A stretch of 64,000 nucleotides of DNA from an uncultured Bacilli bacterium (lineage in GTDB: Bacteria; Bacillota_I; Bacilli_A; RF39; UBA660), in NCBI GenBank assembly GCA_934140575.1, contig CAKPBJ010000003.1, positions 37,692 through 101,691 on the forward strand, written 5' to 3'. Both the position numbers and the translations under genes were made by a program. Shown one piece after another: positions 8,725-18,288 of the stretch (position 1 is its first letter; every line of letters starts with the position of its first letter). Below the pieces are notes generated by a model. It did not search any database, was not told where the DNA came from, and saw only the letters and a list, made by a program, of their open reading frames with translations.

Positions 8725-10323
8725 TTGAAGACAAAAAATGTAATTTTTAGTATTTTACTTACTATAATACTAGGTGGAATTTACTACTATTTCACATATC
8801 CACCAATAAATCCTACTAATATAGATTTCTGGGTATTTATGTTATTACTATTTATTATATATACAGCAGCATACAATCTATTTAATTTTAAAGTAACATT
8901 TACAAACTTTATAAATAGAAGATACTATAAAACAGAAAAGAATGGAAAAGCATATTTAATAGTACCAATAATTTTTGGATTAATAATAGTATTAAATATA
9001 ATTTTATCACCTTTATTTTGTTCAAGACAGTATTATAAAAGAATAAAAGTATCAACTGGAGATTTCAAAGAAGAAGTAAATGAAGTAAACTTTAATAATA
9101 TTCCTCTACTTGATAGAGACTCATCAGAAAAATTAGGTGATAGACAAATGGGTCAAATGAGTGAATTAGTGTCACAATTTGACGTATCAAATCAATATAC
9201 TCAAATAAACTACAATAATGAAATAGTAAGAGTAACACCCCTTGAATATAATGGAATAATAAAATGGTTTACAAATAGAAAACAAGGTGTAACAGGATAT
9301 ATAAAAGTTAATTCAACAACAGGAAAAAGTGAAGTTGTAAAATTAAAAAAAGGAATGAAGTATGTTCCATCTGGACTATTCAATGAAAATGTTTATAGAA
9401 AACTACAATTAGCTTATAAAACATTTAATTTTGGAAGTGTTAACTTTGAAATTGATAATAAAGGTAATCCATATTGGGTAGCAAGTGTAATAAAATATAC
9501 TGGAGTAGGATTAAGAAGAGATGTGCAAGGTATTGTCATATTAGATCCAATAACAGGCAAAAGTAAATATTATGATACAAACAAAGTACCAAAATGGGTT
9601 GATCATGTTTATGAAGCAGATTTAATAATAGAACAAATTAATGACTGGGGTAAATATAAAAATGGATTTATTAACTCTTTAATAAGTCAAAAAGATGTTG
9701 TAAAAACAACAAGCGGTTATAACTATATTGCACAAAATGATGACATATATTTATATACAGGAGTAACATCAGTACTAAGTGATGAATCAAATATCGGTTT
9801 TGTCTTAACAAACCTAAGAACAAAAGAAACAAAATATTATTCAGTCGCAGGAGCAGAAGAAACATCAGCTATGGAGTCAGCAAAAGGACAAGTACAACAA
9901 ATGAACTATACATCAACATTCCCACTATTAATCAATTTAAGTGGAAGACCAACATATTTAATAAGTCTAAAAGACAATGCAGGACTTGTAAAAATGTATG
10001 CCTTCGTTGACGTAGAAGACTACCAAAAAGTAGTAGTAACAGATAGCTCAGACGGTATTAAAAAAGCAGCAGAAAATTATTTAAACGAAATTGGTGAAAC
10101 AACATCAGGAGAAACTAAATCAAAAGAAATAGTAATAAATAATCTAACAACAGCAAACATTGATGGAAATACATACTACTATTTCAAAGATAACGAAGGT
10201 AAAAAATATAAAGTATCAATAAAAATAGATAAAAATAGATTACCATTTCTAAATAATGGAGATACTATAAATATAAAATATGATAAAGACACTGACGTCA
10301 TCACAATAACAGCTATAGAATAG
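8725..10323 (+). CDS. Conserved Firmicutes membrane protein with large outer domain, unknown function (532 aa)
   Basis: TTG start at 8725 follows AAGGAGATGA at good spacing; no ATG fits. Three hydrophobic segments lie near residues 6-25, 35-53 and 74-96, followed by about 430 soluble residues. Phrases such as LLDRDSSEKLGDRQMG, SQFDVSNQYTQINY, RVTPLEYNGIIKW, YWVASVI and DESNIGFVLTNLRTKETKYY recur, as I remember them, in a widespread Firmicutes family usually named hypothetical or Tat-signal-like; no biochemical role is known to me. The last ~65 residues look like a small beta-barrel (OB-like) domain after a linker. Monocistronic. Confidence 0.8.
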   Translation: MKTKNVIFSILLTIILGGIYYYFTYPPINPTNIDFWVFMLLLFIIYTAAYNLFNFKVTFTNFINRRYYKTEKNGKAYLIVPIIFGLIIVLNIILSPLFCSRQYYKRIKVSTGDFKEEVNEVNFNNIPLLDRDSSEKLGDRQMGQMSELVSQFDVSNQYTQINYNNEIVRVTPLEYNGIIKWFTNRKQGVTGYIKVNSTTGKSEVVKLKKGMKYVPSGLFNENVYRKLQLAYKTFNFGSVNFEIDNKGNPYWVASVIKYTGVGLRRDVQGIVILDPITGKSKYYDTNKVPKWVDHVYEADLIIEQINDWGKYKNGFINSLISQKDVVKTTSGYNYIAQNDDIYLYTGVTSVLSDESNIGFVLTNLRTKETKYYSVAGAEETSAMESAKGQVQQMNYTSTFPLLINLSGRPTYLISLKDNAGLVKMYAFVDVEDYQKVVVTDSSDGIKKAAENYLNEIGETTSGETKSKEIVINNLTTANIDGNTYYYFKDNEGKKYKVSIKIDKNRLPFLNNGDTINIKYDKDTDVITITAIE

Positions 10324-10556
10324 GAGAAATACAAAAACAAACAAAAAGTATATTTCAAAAAAAGATATAACAACTGATAATTTATTTAGATTATAGACGC
10401 TCTAGGAACAGATTTAAAGAGATTGTATACTAATTGATTTAGATAAGTAAACCAATAAATTTTCAAGATATAAATGTAGTTTTTAACTACATTTTTTCTT
10501 TTCTAAAATAATTTATTATGATATCATTTTATTAGAATACGAGAGGTGTTTAAGTA
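10324..10556 (+). other. Intergenic region ahead of the pilin-LRR gene
   Basis: 233 bases without a credible ORF. It holds the terminator at 10473-10498; the 150 bases before that show no recognised RNA element. Confidence 0.5.
10473..10498 (+). terminator. Intrinsic terminator
   Basis: AATGTAGTT (10473-10481) pairs perfectly with AACTACATT (10485-10493), then T-rich. It lies 150 bases after the previous stop and may end a longer 3' UTR. Confidence 0.75.
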
Positions 10557-12572
10557 ATGAAAAAAATAAATAATAAAGGTTTTTCTTTAATTGAATTACT
10601 AGCAGTAGTTTTAATATTAGGAATATTAATGACTATTTCAATAGCTGCTTACTCATCAATAATTGATGGTTCAAGAAAAGATGCATATTTAGATATTGTA
10701 AGATTACAAGCAAAAGCAGTATCTAATCTTATAAATGGGGGAGACTACTATGCAGAAGATTTAAATACGGTATACTATTTTGACTATAGGCTAGTACATG
10801 ATGAAGATACTTCAAAAAGCCCGTATGCTGAATGGGATAGTGCTTATATAGCAGTAGTATTCGACGGAAATAAATATACATACTATTGGACAGGAATAGA
10901 TAAAGCAGGGTGGAGAATAGATCTAAAGAAAAATGTTGAAAAACTAGGAAGAAAAGATGTCTATAATAATAAAGGCTCAAAAATAGTTCCAGGAAATAGT
11001 ATAGGTGCAAGAGATAATGCTGTAATATATAATAAAGATGGTGATGAAACAGAAAGAACAGTATCAAACGATGTCTCACTATCAGAAGCAAAAAAATGCT
11101 TCAAAGTTGAAGAAACAAACGATACGTATTCAATAAAAGATTATGATACAGCATGTGGAAAAGAAGTAGATGTACCATCATCAATAGATGGAAAGATAGT
11201 AACAATAATAGATGAAAATGCTTTCAGAAATAAAGGTATAACATCAGTAAATCTATATTATGGAATTACAGAATTAAAAAATGGAGCATTCCAAAATAAC
11301 AATATTACAAAATTAAAATTAAGTAGTTCTATCCATACAATTGGAGATTATGCATTCTATGGAAATAAATTAGAATCAGTACAATTCCCAGAGGGGTTAA
11401 AAACAATTCAATCTTGGGCATTTGCTTATAATAGATTAACACAGATAAGTTTCTCAAAAACTCTTACATATATAGGATCATATGCTTTTTATGGAAATAG
11501 ACTTACATCAATAGAATTAAATTCAAATCCAGGAATAGGTGGAGCAACATTCTCAAATAATAAAATGAACCCATCAGAAGCCATAATTTATAAATACGAT
11601 TCAAGAACTGGAAAAACAGATTATTCAACAATAATAGGTTATGGTGGAGCAAGTAAAGATGTAGTAATACCAGAAGAAGTAAATGGAGTTAAAGTAACAA
11701 CAATCGCAGGTAATGCATTTGCATCATGTGGTTTAAATAGTGTAGTAATACCGGAATCAGTAACATCAATTGGTGGAGCAGCTTTTTACAGCAACAATCT
11801 AACAACAATCAAACTTCCAAGTAACTTAAAATATATTGGAGGCTCTGCTTTTAGAGGAAACAATATAACTGAATTTAATATTCCAAATACAGTTACATCA
11901 TTATCATCAGGAGCCTTTATAGATAATAAATGCCCTCAAGGAAAAGATATAATATATGCAAGAAATAGTGATGGAACAACTGACTATTCCACAATAATTT
12001 CAAGCTGTGGTGGTCATAGGTCAGGAGGAAAATTAGTAATCCCTGCACAAGTTAATGGGGTAAAATTAAAAAGAATAACAGGAGGAGCATTCCAATGTTG
12101 TTATTATAATTCAATAACTCTTCCAAATTTAAGTGAAACAGATCATTTAACTATTGAAACAGATGCTTTCTATCATAACAACGTTCCATCAAGCAGTGAA
12201 AGTGCCTGGATGTATAGAATCAGAAATGGTGTAATAGATTATTCAACACTAGATAGTTATGCAGGAACAAGACCAGGTGGTACATTTACAATCCCAGGAG
12301 AATCTCACGGAGTGAAATTGAAAAATCTATATGCCTCATTCACATGGTCATCATTTTCAACTGTTGTAATACCAGAATCTGTAACATCAATAGGTGGTGG
12401 AATATTTGGTAAATCTAACTCAAATAATGTTAATTTAACAAAAATAGTAAATAAAACAGGAAGACAATTCAATTGGTATAATCTTACAAGTTCTTCTCAT
12501 AGTAATCCAGGAACTTTCGCAACCGGTACAGTTTCACATCAATCTGGAGATATTCAAATAACAAACAATTAA
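10557..12572 (+). CDS. Type IV pilin-like protein fused to BspA-type leucine-rich repeats (671 aa)
   Basis: Start ATG follows GAGAGGTGTTTAAGTA. Residues 1-30 are a prepilin leader: MKKINNKG, a cleavage site before FSLIELLAVVLILGILM, with Glu at +5 of the mature end. A pilin-like domain follows to about residue 165. From about 190 to 640 come LRR_5/BspA repeats, recognised by VVIPESVTSIGGAAFYSNNL-type units, with interspersed YSTIIxxxG spacer units. BspA repeats usually serve adhesion or binding, while the prepilin end directs export and assembly by a type IV pilus or pseudopilus machine. No prepilin peptidase or pilus ATPase gene is in the window, so those must be elsewhere. A strong terminator follows. 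Confidence 0.88.
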   Translation: MKKINNKGFSLIELLAVVLILGILMTISIAAYSSIIDGSRKDAYLDIVRLQAKAVSNLINGGDYYAEDLNTVYYFDYRLVHDEDTSKSPYAEWDSAYIAVVFDGNKYTYYWTGIDKAGWRIDLKKNVEKLGRKDVYNNKGSKIVPGNSIGARDNAVIYNKDGDETERTVSNDVSLSEAKKCFKVEETNDTYSIKDYDTACGKEVDVPSSIDGKIVTIIDENAFRNKGITSVNLYYGITELKNGAFQNNNITKLKLSSSIHTIGDYAFYGNKLESVQFPEGLKTIQSWAFAYNRLTQISFSKTLTYIGSYAFYGNRLTSIELNSNPGIGGATFSNNKMNPSEAIIYKYDSRTGKTDYSTIIGYGGASKDVVIPEEVNGVKVTTIAGNAFASCGLNSVVIPESVTSIGGAAFYSNNLTTIKLPSNLKYIGGSAFRGNNITEFNIPNTVTSLSSGAFIDNKCPQGKDIIYARNSDGTTDYSTIISSCGGHRSGGKLVIPAQVNGVKLKRITGGAFQCCYYNSITLPNLSETDHLTIETDAFYHNNVPSSSESAWMYRIRNGVIDYSTLDSYAGTRPGGTFTIPGESHGVKLKNLYASFTWSSFSTVVIPESVTSIGGGIFGKSNSNNVNLTKIVNKTGRQFNWYNLTSSSHSNPGTFATGTVSHQSGDIQITNN

Positions 12573-12607
12573 AGAACAAATACTAAAGATTTGTTCTTTT
12601 TATTTTT
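12571..12607 (+). terminator. Intrinsic terminator of the pilin-LRR gene
   Basis: AAAGAACAAAT (12571-12581) pairs perfectly with ATTTGTTCTTT (12589-12599), followed by T-rich sequence; the stop codon overlaps its left edge. Confidence 0.85.
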
Positions 12608-12613
12608 TTAGAT

Positions 12614-12642
12614 TTGATATTTTTATAATATAATAGTAAAAT
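12614..12642 (+). promoter_or_regulatory. Promoter of the acyl-CoA-ligase-like gene
   Basis: TTGATA (12614-12619), 17 bases, TAAAAT (12637-12642). Confidence 0.6.
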
Positions 12643-12683
12643 AGAATACAGTGAAATAATAAAATATTGTAGGAGGGGTAAAT

Positions 12684-14438
12684 ATGATGCCTATTAGGGA
12701 CCTTTTTACTAAATTATTTAAGAAAAAAGAAGATGACAAGCCTTGGCTTGATTATTATTCCAGAGAAGAAAGAAGTATAAAATTTACAGATAAGTCAATA
12801 TATGATTATATGATAGATTGTGTTGGTGTAGATAAAGATTTTATTGCCATAAATTATTTTGGAAATAGATTTAGTTATAATGAATTCTTTTCAAATATTG
12901 ATTTATGTGCAAGAAGTTTAAGAGAACATGGCGTAAGACCAGGAGACATTGTAACAATATGTTGCCCAAATATGCCAGAAGCAATATATGCCTTTTATGC
13001 TTGTAATAAAATAGGAGCAATAGCCGACATGGTTCATCCATTATCAAGTGAAGACTCAATGCTTAATTATTTAAATAATTCAAAATCAAGAATATTAATA
13101 TTAGTAGATTTTGACTATGAAAAATTTATGGATATTATTCCAAAAACAAATGTATTTAGAACCATTTTAGTAAGTCCAAAAGAATCAATGCCACTAGGTT
13201 TAACAGTTGGTTATACAATAACAAGAACTCTAACACAAAAAAAGCCTAAAGCAAATGATAGTACATACATGACTTGGAAAGAATTTATGGCAAGAGGACT
13301 ACGCAACCATGAAAACTTTCACTGTAATATGAAAAAAGATGATGCAGCAGTAATATTACATAGTGGTGGAACAACTGGAACACCAAAAGGAATTGTTCTA
13401 TCAAACTACAATTTCAATGCTGAGAGTCAACAAGCAGCAGTAAATGTAATTGATGTAAGACCAAAAGATAAAATTGTTACAATTCTTCCAATATTCCACG
13501 GTTTTGGTTTATGTGTCTGTGTTCATACACCAATCTGTTTAAAAGTAGAAACAATACTAATGCCAGAGTATGATGCTGGAAGATTTTATAAAATTTGGAA
13601 AAATGACAAGCCACATGTAATCCTAGGAGTTCCAACATTATGGGAAGGAATGATGAGTAACAAAAAATTTGATAATGTAGATATGTCCCAATTAAAATAT
13701 ATAATTTCTGGAGGAGACTATCTTACAATATCAGCAGAAGAAAGAATAAACGATTTTCTACATAAACATGGGGCTCATGTAAACATTGGAAAAGGTTATG
13801 GTATGACTGAGTCAGTAGCCGCAACATGCTATACATTCCCAGGAACAAATGAAGCTGGAAGTATTGGTATACCAATGGTAGGAAACACATACAAAATATG
13901 TGATCCAGAAACTCACGAAGATCTTCCAATCGGTGAAGAAGGAGAAATATGTGTAAACGGTCCAACAGTAATGATGGGATATCTAAATAATAAAGAAGAA
14001 ACTAAAAAAGTAATAATTAAACATAAAGATGGTAAAAAATATCTTCACACTGGAGATATTGGATATATTTCCCCAAACGGAATAGTATTCTACACTCAAA
14101 GATTAAAAAGAATGATAATAGTATCCGGATTTAATGTTTATCCAAGTCAAATAGAAGAAGTAATTTCAAAACATAATCTAGTAGATAAAGTATGTGTAAT
14201 TGGAATGCCTCACAGATATAAAATGCATGTTCCCAAAGCATTTATTGTCTTAAAAAATGGCATAACTCCAACACCAAAAATAAAAAAAGAAATTGTAGAT
14301 TTATGTAAAGAAAATTTATCTGTCTATTCACTACCAAAATATTATGAATTTAGAGAAGAATTACCAAAAACATTATATGGTAAAATAAACTATAAAGAAT
14401 TAGAAAAAGAAGAGGAGAGTAAAGGAAAAGATAAATAA
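12684..14438 (+). CDS. Acyl-CoA synthetase / AMP-dependent ligase (584 aa)
   Basis: Adenylate-forming enzyme of the ANL superfamily. Core motifs are LHSGGTTGTPKGIVLS (P-loop-like A3), GYGMTES (A5), YLHTGDIGY (A7), QRLKRMIIVSGFNVYP (A8) and a C-terminal LPKTLYGKINY with the catalytic Lys (A10). The family activates carboxylic acids, commonly fatty acids, to acyl-AMP and then to CoA thioesters. The start follows TAGGAGGGGTAAAT; a second ATG immediately follows the first. No other lipid or secondary-metabolism gene is nearby, so the substrate is unknown. It ends in a terminator that includes its stop codon. Confidence 0.9.
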   Translation: MMPIRDLFTKLFKKKEDDKPWLDYYSREERSIKFTDKSIYDYMIDCVGVDKDFIAINYFGNRFSYNEFFSNIDLCARSLREHGVRPGDIVTICCPNMPEAIYAFYACNKIGAIADMVHPLSSEDSMLNYLNNSKSRILILVDFDYEKFMDIIPKTNVFRTILVSPKESMPLGLTVGYTITRTLTQKKPKANDSTYMTWKEFMARGLRNHENFHCNMKKDDAAVILHSGGTTGTPKGIVLSNYNFNAESQQAAVNVIDVRPKDKIVTILPIFHGFGLCVCVHTPICLKVETILMPEYDAGRFYKIWKNDKPHVILGVPTLWEGMMSNKKFDNVDMSQLKYIISGGDYLTISAEERINDFLHKHGAHVNIGKGYGMTESVAATCYTFPGTNEAGSIGIPMVGNTYKICDPETHEDLPIGEEGEICVNGPTVMMGYLNNKEETKKVIIKHKDGKKYLHTGDIGYISPNGIVFYTQRLKRMIIVSGFNVYPSQIEEVISKHNLVDKVCVIGMPHRYKMHVPKAFIVLKNGITPTPKIKKEIVDLCKENLSVYSLPKYYEFREELPKTLYGKINYKELEKEEESKGKDK

Positions 14439-14455
14439 TCTTTTCCTTATTTTTA
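14422..14455 (+). terminator. Intrinsic terminator of the ligase gene
   Basis: Perfect 11-base arms AAGGAAAAGAT (14422-14432) and ATCTTTTCCTT (14438-14448), then ATTTTT. The stop codon is in the loop. The next start codon is only 11 bases beyond the stem. Confidence 0.85.
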
Positions 14456-14458
14456 AAT

Positions 14459-14968
14459 ATGAAAGTATTAATAACAGGAAATGTAGGAAGTGGAAAAACA
14501 ACACTTGCTAAGAAACTATCAGAAACCTATAATGTTCCATATTTTGAAATAGATTCAATAGTACATGATGATAAAAATAAAAGAAAAAGAAATGAGAAAG
14601 AACAATCATCTATTGTAAATAAAATAAATATAGAAAATAAAAATTATATTATAGAAGGAGTTTTAAGAAAAAATCTAGAATTTATCTGTAACTTAGTTGA
14701 CTACATAATAATATTTGATATAGATAAAAAAGCATTAAGAAAAAGAGTAAAAACTAGATATATAAAACAAAGACTAGGCCTTGAAAAAACCAATTATAAA
14801 CCAACAAAAGAGTTTTTAAACAAAATGTATGTCTGGTTAGAAAACTACGACTATGATAAAGATAAACACCTAATAAAGAAGTATTCAAATAAAATAATAA
14901 TATTAAGAAATAATAAAGAAGTAAAAAAATATTTAATTGCCATGGAAAAGGAGAATTTCTATCTATGA
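14459..14968 (+). CDS. P-loop nucleotide kinase-like protein (FlaR / topology-modulation type)
   Basis: 169 residues. Walker A GNVGSGKTTLAK at residues 7-18, then FEIDSIVHDD, YIIEGVLRKNLE, VDYIIIFDI and RVKTRYIKQRLGLE, the layout of the adenylate-kinase-like proteins annotated DNA topology modulation protein FlaR. The real reaction of this family is not well defined. No Shine-Dalgarno sequence is visible: the start follows directly on the preceding terminator's T run. The 3' end overlaps the ASCH gene by ATGA. Translation may begin leaderlessly or through read-through. Confidence 0.8.
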   Translation: MKVLITGNVGSGKTTLAKKLSETYNVPYFEIDSIVHDDKNKRKRNEKEQSSIVNKINIENKNYIIEGVLRKNLEFICNLVDYIIIFDIDKKALRKRVKTRYIKQRLGLEKTNYKPTKEFLNKMYVWLENYDYDKDKHLIKKYSNKIIILRNNKEVKKYLIAMEKENFYL

Positions 14969-15360
14969 AAGTTCTAAGTATAAAAGAACCATTCGCAACA
15001 CTTATAAAAGATAAAGAAAAGAAAATAGAAACTAGAAGTTGGAAAACTAATTATAGAGGAGAATTATATATTCATGCCCCCCTTACAAAATATAAAAACG
15101 AATCAATGGATAAATTCTATATTGATTCATTAATTAAAAATAAAAAACTTAATTACGGCTATATAATATGTAAATGTAAATTAGTTGATTGTATAAAAAT
15201 TGATAAGACATTTCAAGAAAAAATTTCTAAAAATAAAAAAGAATATAAATTAGGAGACTATAAAGAAGGAAGATATGCCTGGATTTTAGAAGATGTAGAA
15301 AAGTTACCTGAACCAATAAAAGCAAAAGGCAAACTAAATATTTGGGAATATTCTAAGTAA
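14965..15360 (+). CDS. ASCH-domain protein
   Basis: 131 residues beginning MKVLSIKEPFATLIKDKEKKIETRSW, the typical ASCH/PUA-like N-terminus (LSIxxPxAxLIxxGxKxxExRxW), with YRGELYIHAP and a C-terminal YAWILEDVE strand. ASCH domains bind RNA or modified nucleosides; some hydrolyse N4-acetylcytidine. The start overlaps the stop of the kinase gene as ATGA, so the pair is coupled and may act together on nucleotides or RNA. Exact activity cannot be read from the sequence. Confidence 0.88.
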   Translation: MKVLSIKEPFATLIKDKEKKIETRSWKTNYRGELYIHAPLTKYKNESMDKFYIDSLIKNKKLNYGYIICKCKLVDCIKIDKTFQEKISKNKKEYKLGDYKEGRYAWILEDVEKLPEPIKAKGKLNIWEYSK

Positions 15361-15361
15361 A

Positions 15362-16081
15362 CTATAATCTAAAATAAAATATACAAACAAACATAATTAA
15401 AAACCCAAATAAAACGCCAAGAAAAGTTAATCTTTTATCACAATAATAACCTGCTTCTTTTAAAAGTTCCCCAAAAGATATTTCAAGCATAATACCAGCA
15501 GTAATACCATAAATTATTCCAAGATAAAGAGGAGTAATAATATCCTTAAAAAATAAAGCTGCAAATATTCCACCAATAAGTTCAGATAAAGCAGATATTA
15601 AAACTAATATGAAAACTTTCCTATGATTATTAGTAGAATGATATATTGGAATAGCAATAGACAATCCCTCCGGAATATTATGAAGAGCAATACCAAAAGC
15701 AAGTGTAATACCAAGACTTAAATTAGAATCAGATGAAATAAAAGTAATAATCCCTTCTGGAATATTATGAAGAATAAGTGCAATAAGTGAAGTAATTCCA
15801 ACCTTATATAAAGAATTAGAAGTCTGTTTAGAAATAAAATTATCAAGAAACCTAGAAATAATAACTCCAATATTCATAAATAATAAAACCCAAATTATAT
15901 TATTAATAGAAGAAAAAGATTCAGGAATTAGTGAAAAAATTGATAAAGTAATCATAGACCCTGCACTAAAAGACAAAGAAAAATTAATCAACTTATCTCT
16001 GTTAACATTTTTAATGTAAGTAGGAATTATTCCAAATAGAGTAGAAATTCCCGCAATTGTAGTAATTAATAATGGTATCAT
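15362..16081 (-). CDS. ZIP-family metal transporter
   Basis: 239 residues with about eight membrane segments. Two HNIPEG motifs (in segments LILHNIPEGIITF and IALHNIPEGLSIAI) form the binuclear metal site known in ZIP transporters of the ZupT/GufA branch, which import zinc and other divalent metals. The gene is convergent with the ASCH gene (two-base gap) and ends in TAG. Its ribosome binding site is weak (TAATATAATTTAGT before ATG). Upstream, AAAAGTAA (16099-16106) and TTACTTTT (16126-16133) form an inverted repeat that could be regulatory. Confidence 0.9.
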   Translation of the reverse strand: MIPLLITTIAGISTLFGIIPTYIKNVNRDKLINFSLSFSAGSMITLSIFSLIPESFSSINNIIWVLLFMNIGVIISRFLDNFISKQTSNSLYKVGITSLIALILHNIPEGIITFISSDSNLSLGITLAFGIALHNIPEGLSIAIPIYHSTNNHRKVFILVLISALSELIGGIFAALFFKDIITPLYLGIIYGITAGIMLEISFGELLKEAGYYCDKRLTFLGVLFGFLIMFVCIFYFRL

Positions 16082-16187
16082 ACTAAATTATATTATTTAA
16101 AAGTAAGAATATGAATTGAAAATAATTACTTTTCATGATAACATATGCACATAAATGAAACTAAAAAGTATATAGGAAAGTGATAAT

Positions 16188-16814
16188 ATGAATTATGATT
16201 TAGAAATGGAAAATCAAATTAAAACATTAAAAGAAGGATCAACTCTACTTTTACATGCTTGCTGTGCTCCATGTTCATCAGCTGTATTAGAACGTTTAGG
16301 AAACTTCTTTAAAATAACAATTTTTTATTACAACCCAAATATAACAAGTAAAGAAGAATATGATAAAAGAGTAGAGGAGATTAAAAAATTAATAAATGAA
16401 ATTCCTTCTAAGTATAAAATAGAATTAATTGAAGGAAATTATGAACCACAAGAATTTTTTGATATTGCTAAAGGATTAGAAAACGAACCAGAAAGAGGAA
16501 AACGTTGTTATAAATGTTACACTCTTCGTTTAGAAGAAACAGCAAAAATTGCAAGCAAATTAGAGTTTGATAACTTCTGTACAACACTAACTCTTTCTCC
16601 ATACAAAAAAGCAGACTGGATAAATGAAATAGGAGAAAGTTTAAATAAAAAATATGAAGCAAACTATTTATATAGTGATTTTAAAAAGAAAAATGGTTAT
16701 AAAAGAAGTATAGAATTATCACACATTTATAATTTATATAGGCAAGATTATTGTGGATGTATTTACTCATTAAGAGATAAAATAAAAAAAGATGAATATA
16801 ATAATGTAAAGTAA
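16188..16814 (+). CDS. queH: Epoxyqueuosine reductase QueH
   Basis: Catalyses the last step of queuosine synthesis in tRNA, the non-homologous alternative to cobalamin-dependent QueG. Family marks are LLLHACCAPCSSAVLERL with vicinal Cys25-Cys26 and Cys29, YNPNI, GKRCYKCYTLRLEETA, TTLTLSPYK and the C-terminal RQDYCGC. The cysteine set fits the iron-sulfur and nucleophile residues described for QueH. The start follows GGAAAGTGATAAT. No other queuosine gene is in the window. Confidence 0.93.
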   Translation: MNYDLEMENQIKTLKEGSTLLLHACCAPCSSAVLERLGNFFKITIFYYNPNITSKEEYDKRVEEIKKLINEIPSKYKIELIEGNYEPQEFFDIAKGLENEPERGKRCYKCYTLRLEETAKIASKLEFDNFCTTLTLSPYKKADWINEIGESLNKKYEANYLYSDFKKKNGYKRSIELSHIYNLYRQDYCGCIYSLRDKIKKDEYNNVK

Positions 16815-16876
16815 AGGTCTAATTTCTTTGCTTAATATATATTTATGTTATATAATTTCTATAAGGAAGTGATAGT

Positions 16877-18208
16877 ATGAAGTATTATTGTTTAGGTATA
16901 AAAGGAACAGGAATGTCAACTTTAGCCCAAATATTATTTGATTTAGGAAATGAAGTATCTGGCTATGATGATGCAACTGGATATAAGTTTACTCAAAAAG
17001 GATTAGATGAAAGAGGAATAAAAATCTATTATGATAATGAACACCCATTAGATAAAGATACTATAGTTACATATAGTGTAGCATTATCACAAGATCATAA
17101 AGAATTAGTAAGAGCTAAAAATATGGGCCTTACTATAAAAAAATATAATGAATTAATGGGAGATGTTATTAGCCAATTTAAAAGTATTGGAGTATCAGGA
17201 ACTCATGGTAAAACAACAACAAGCTCAATAATTAGACACATATTAGAAGAAAATGGTGGCTGCAATTACTTTATAGGTGCAGGAGATGGTTATGCAAGTA
17301 GAAGTAATGATTATTTTGTAGTTGAAAGTGATGAATTTAATAGACATTTCACTGCATACCATCCAATGTACGCAATAATAACAAATATTGAAAAAGAACA
17401 TATGGAATGCTATAAAGATATAGATGACATAAGAAATACATTTGAAATATTTGCTAATAACACATCTAAATTTATAGTTGCAAACGGAGATAATGCAGAA
17501 GTAAGAAAAATAAATTACAATACAAAAGTAATGTTCTTTGGATATGGATTTAATAATGATGCTGTAATAAAAAACCTAAAATTAGATGAAGACGCATCAC
17601 GTTTTGATTTATATATAAAAGATGAATTATACGGAAGTTTTGAAGTTCCTCTATTTGGAAAACATATGGTAACAGATACAGTCGCAGCTATATTAATGTG
17701 TAGACATCTTGGCGTAGATAAAGAAGTAATATATAATTCATTAAAAACTTTTAAAAATGCTAAAAGAAGATTCGCAATAAGTAGAATAGGTAAAACCATA
17801 ATTGTAGATGACTATGCACATCATCCAACAGAAATAAAGAGTACATTAGAAGCAGTACGTCAAAGATTCCCAGAAAAACGTATTGTAGTAGTATTTAAAC
17901 CAAATACATATTCTCGTACTAAAGATTTCAAAGATGAATTTATTGATGCCTTAAATGTAGCAGATAAAGCATATTTAACAGAAATAGATTGTAATAGAGA
18001 AAAACAAGAAGATTATCCAGGAGTAACATCACAATTAATTATAGATGGATTAAAAGATGGAGAATTAATATCTGAAGAAACAATTTCAAAATTATCAAAC
18101 GAATTGGACTCAGTAATATGTTTTATGAGTTGTGCCTATATAGATAGCCTTATAAAAGCACTAAGTGAATTAGAAGAAAAAATAGAAAATACTAAAGAAG
18201 AATTCTAA
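16877..18208 (+). CDS. murC: UDP-N-acetylmuramate--L-alanine ligase
   Basis: Adds L-alanine to UDP-N-acetylmuramate, the first amino acid of the peptidoglycan stem. N-terminal GIKGTGMSTLAQIL binds the nucleotide sugar; the ATP loop GTHGKTTT lies at residues 108-115; VVESDEFNRHFTAY and NIEKEHMECY follow; and VDDYAHHPTEI with FKPNTYSRT marks the C-terminal domain. 443 residues is normal. The start follows GGAAGTGATAGT. The spacing suggests a single-gene unit ended by a terminator that uses its last codons. Confidence 0.96.
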   Translation: MKYYCLGIKGTGMSTLAQILFDLGNEVSGYDDATGYKFTQKGLDERGIKIYYDNEHPLDKDTIVTYSVALSQDHKELVRAKNMGLTIKKYNELMGDVISQFKSIGVSGTHGKTTTSSIIRHILEENGGCNYFIGAGDGYASRSNDYFVVESDEFNRHFTAYHPMYAIITNIEKEHMECYKDIDDIRNTFEIFANNTSKFIVANGDNAEVRKINYNTKVMFFGYGFNNDAVIKNLKLDEDASRFDLYIKDELYGSFEVPLFGKHMVTDTVAAILMCRHLGVDKEVIYNSLKTFKNAKRRFAISRIGKTIIVDDYAHHPTEIKSTLEAVRQRFPEKRIVVVFKPNTYSRTKDFKDEFIDALNVADKAYLTEIDCNREKQEDYPGVTSQLIIDGLKDGELISEETISKLSNELDSVICFMSCAYIDSLIKALSELEEKIENTKEEF

Positions 18209-18227
18209 AAAAATTCTTCTTTTTATT
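18194..18227 (+). terminator. Intrinsic terminator of murC
   Basis: AAAGAAGAATT (18194-18204) pairs with AATTCTTCTTT (18212-18222), then T-rich; the last murC codons make the left arm and the stop codon lies in the loop. Confidence 0.85.
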
Positions 18228-18236
18228 ATAAAAATA

Positions 18237-18265
18237 TTGAAAAAAAATTTTATTAATGATACAAT
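18237..18265 (+). promoter_or_regulatory. Promoter of tRNA-Glu
   Basis: TTGAAA (18237-18242), 17 bases, TACAAT (18260-18265), about 24 bases before the tRNA. Confidence 0.65.
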
Positions 18266-18288
18266 TAATATGCTTTTGATAGTGATAT

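Noticed and set aside
16134..16187. PreQ1 riboswitch before queH
   Set aside because: The short leader has no AGAGGTTCTAGC-type core or pseudoknot pattern.
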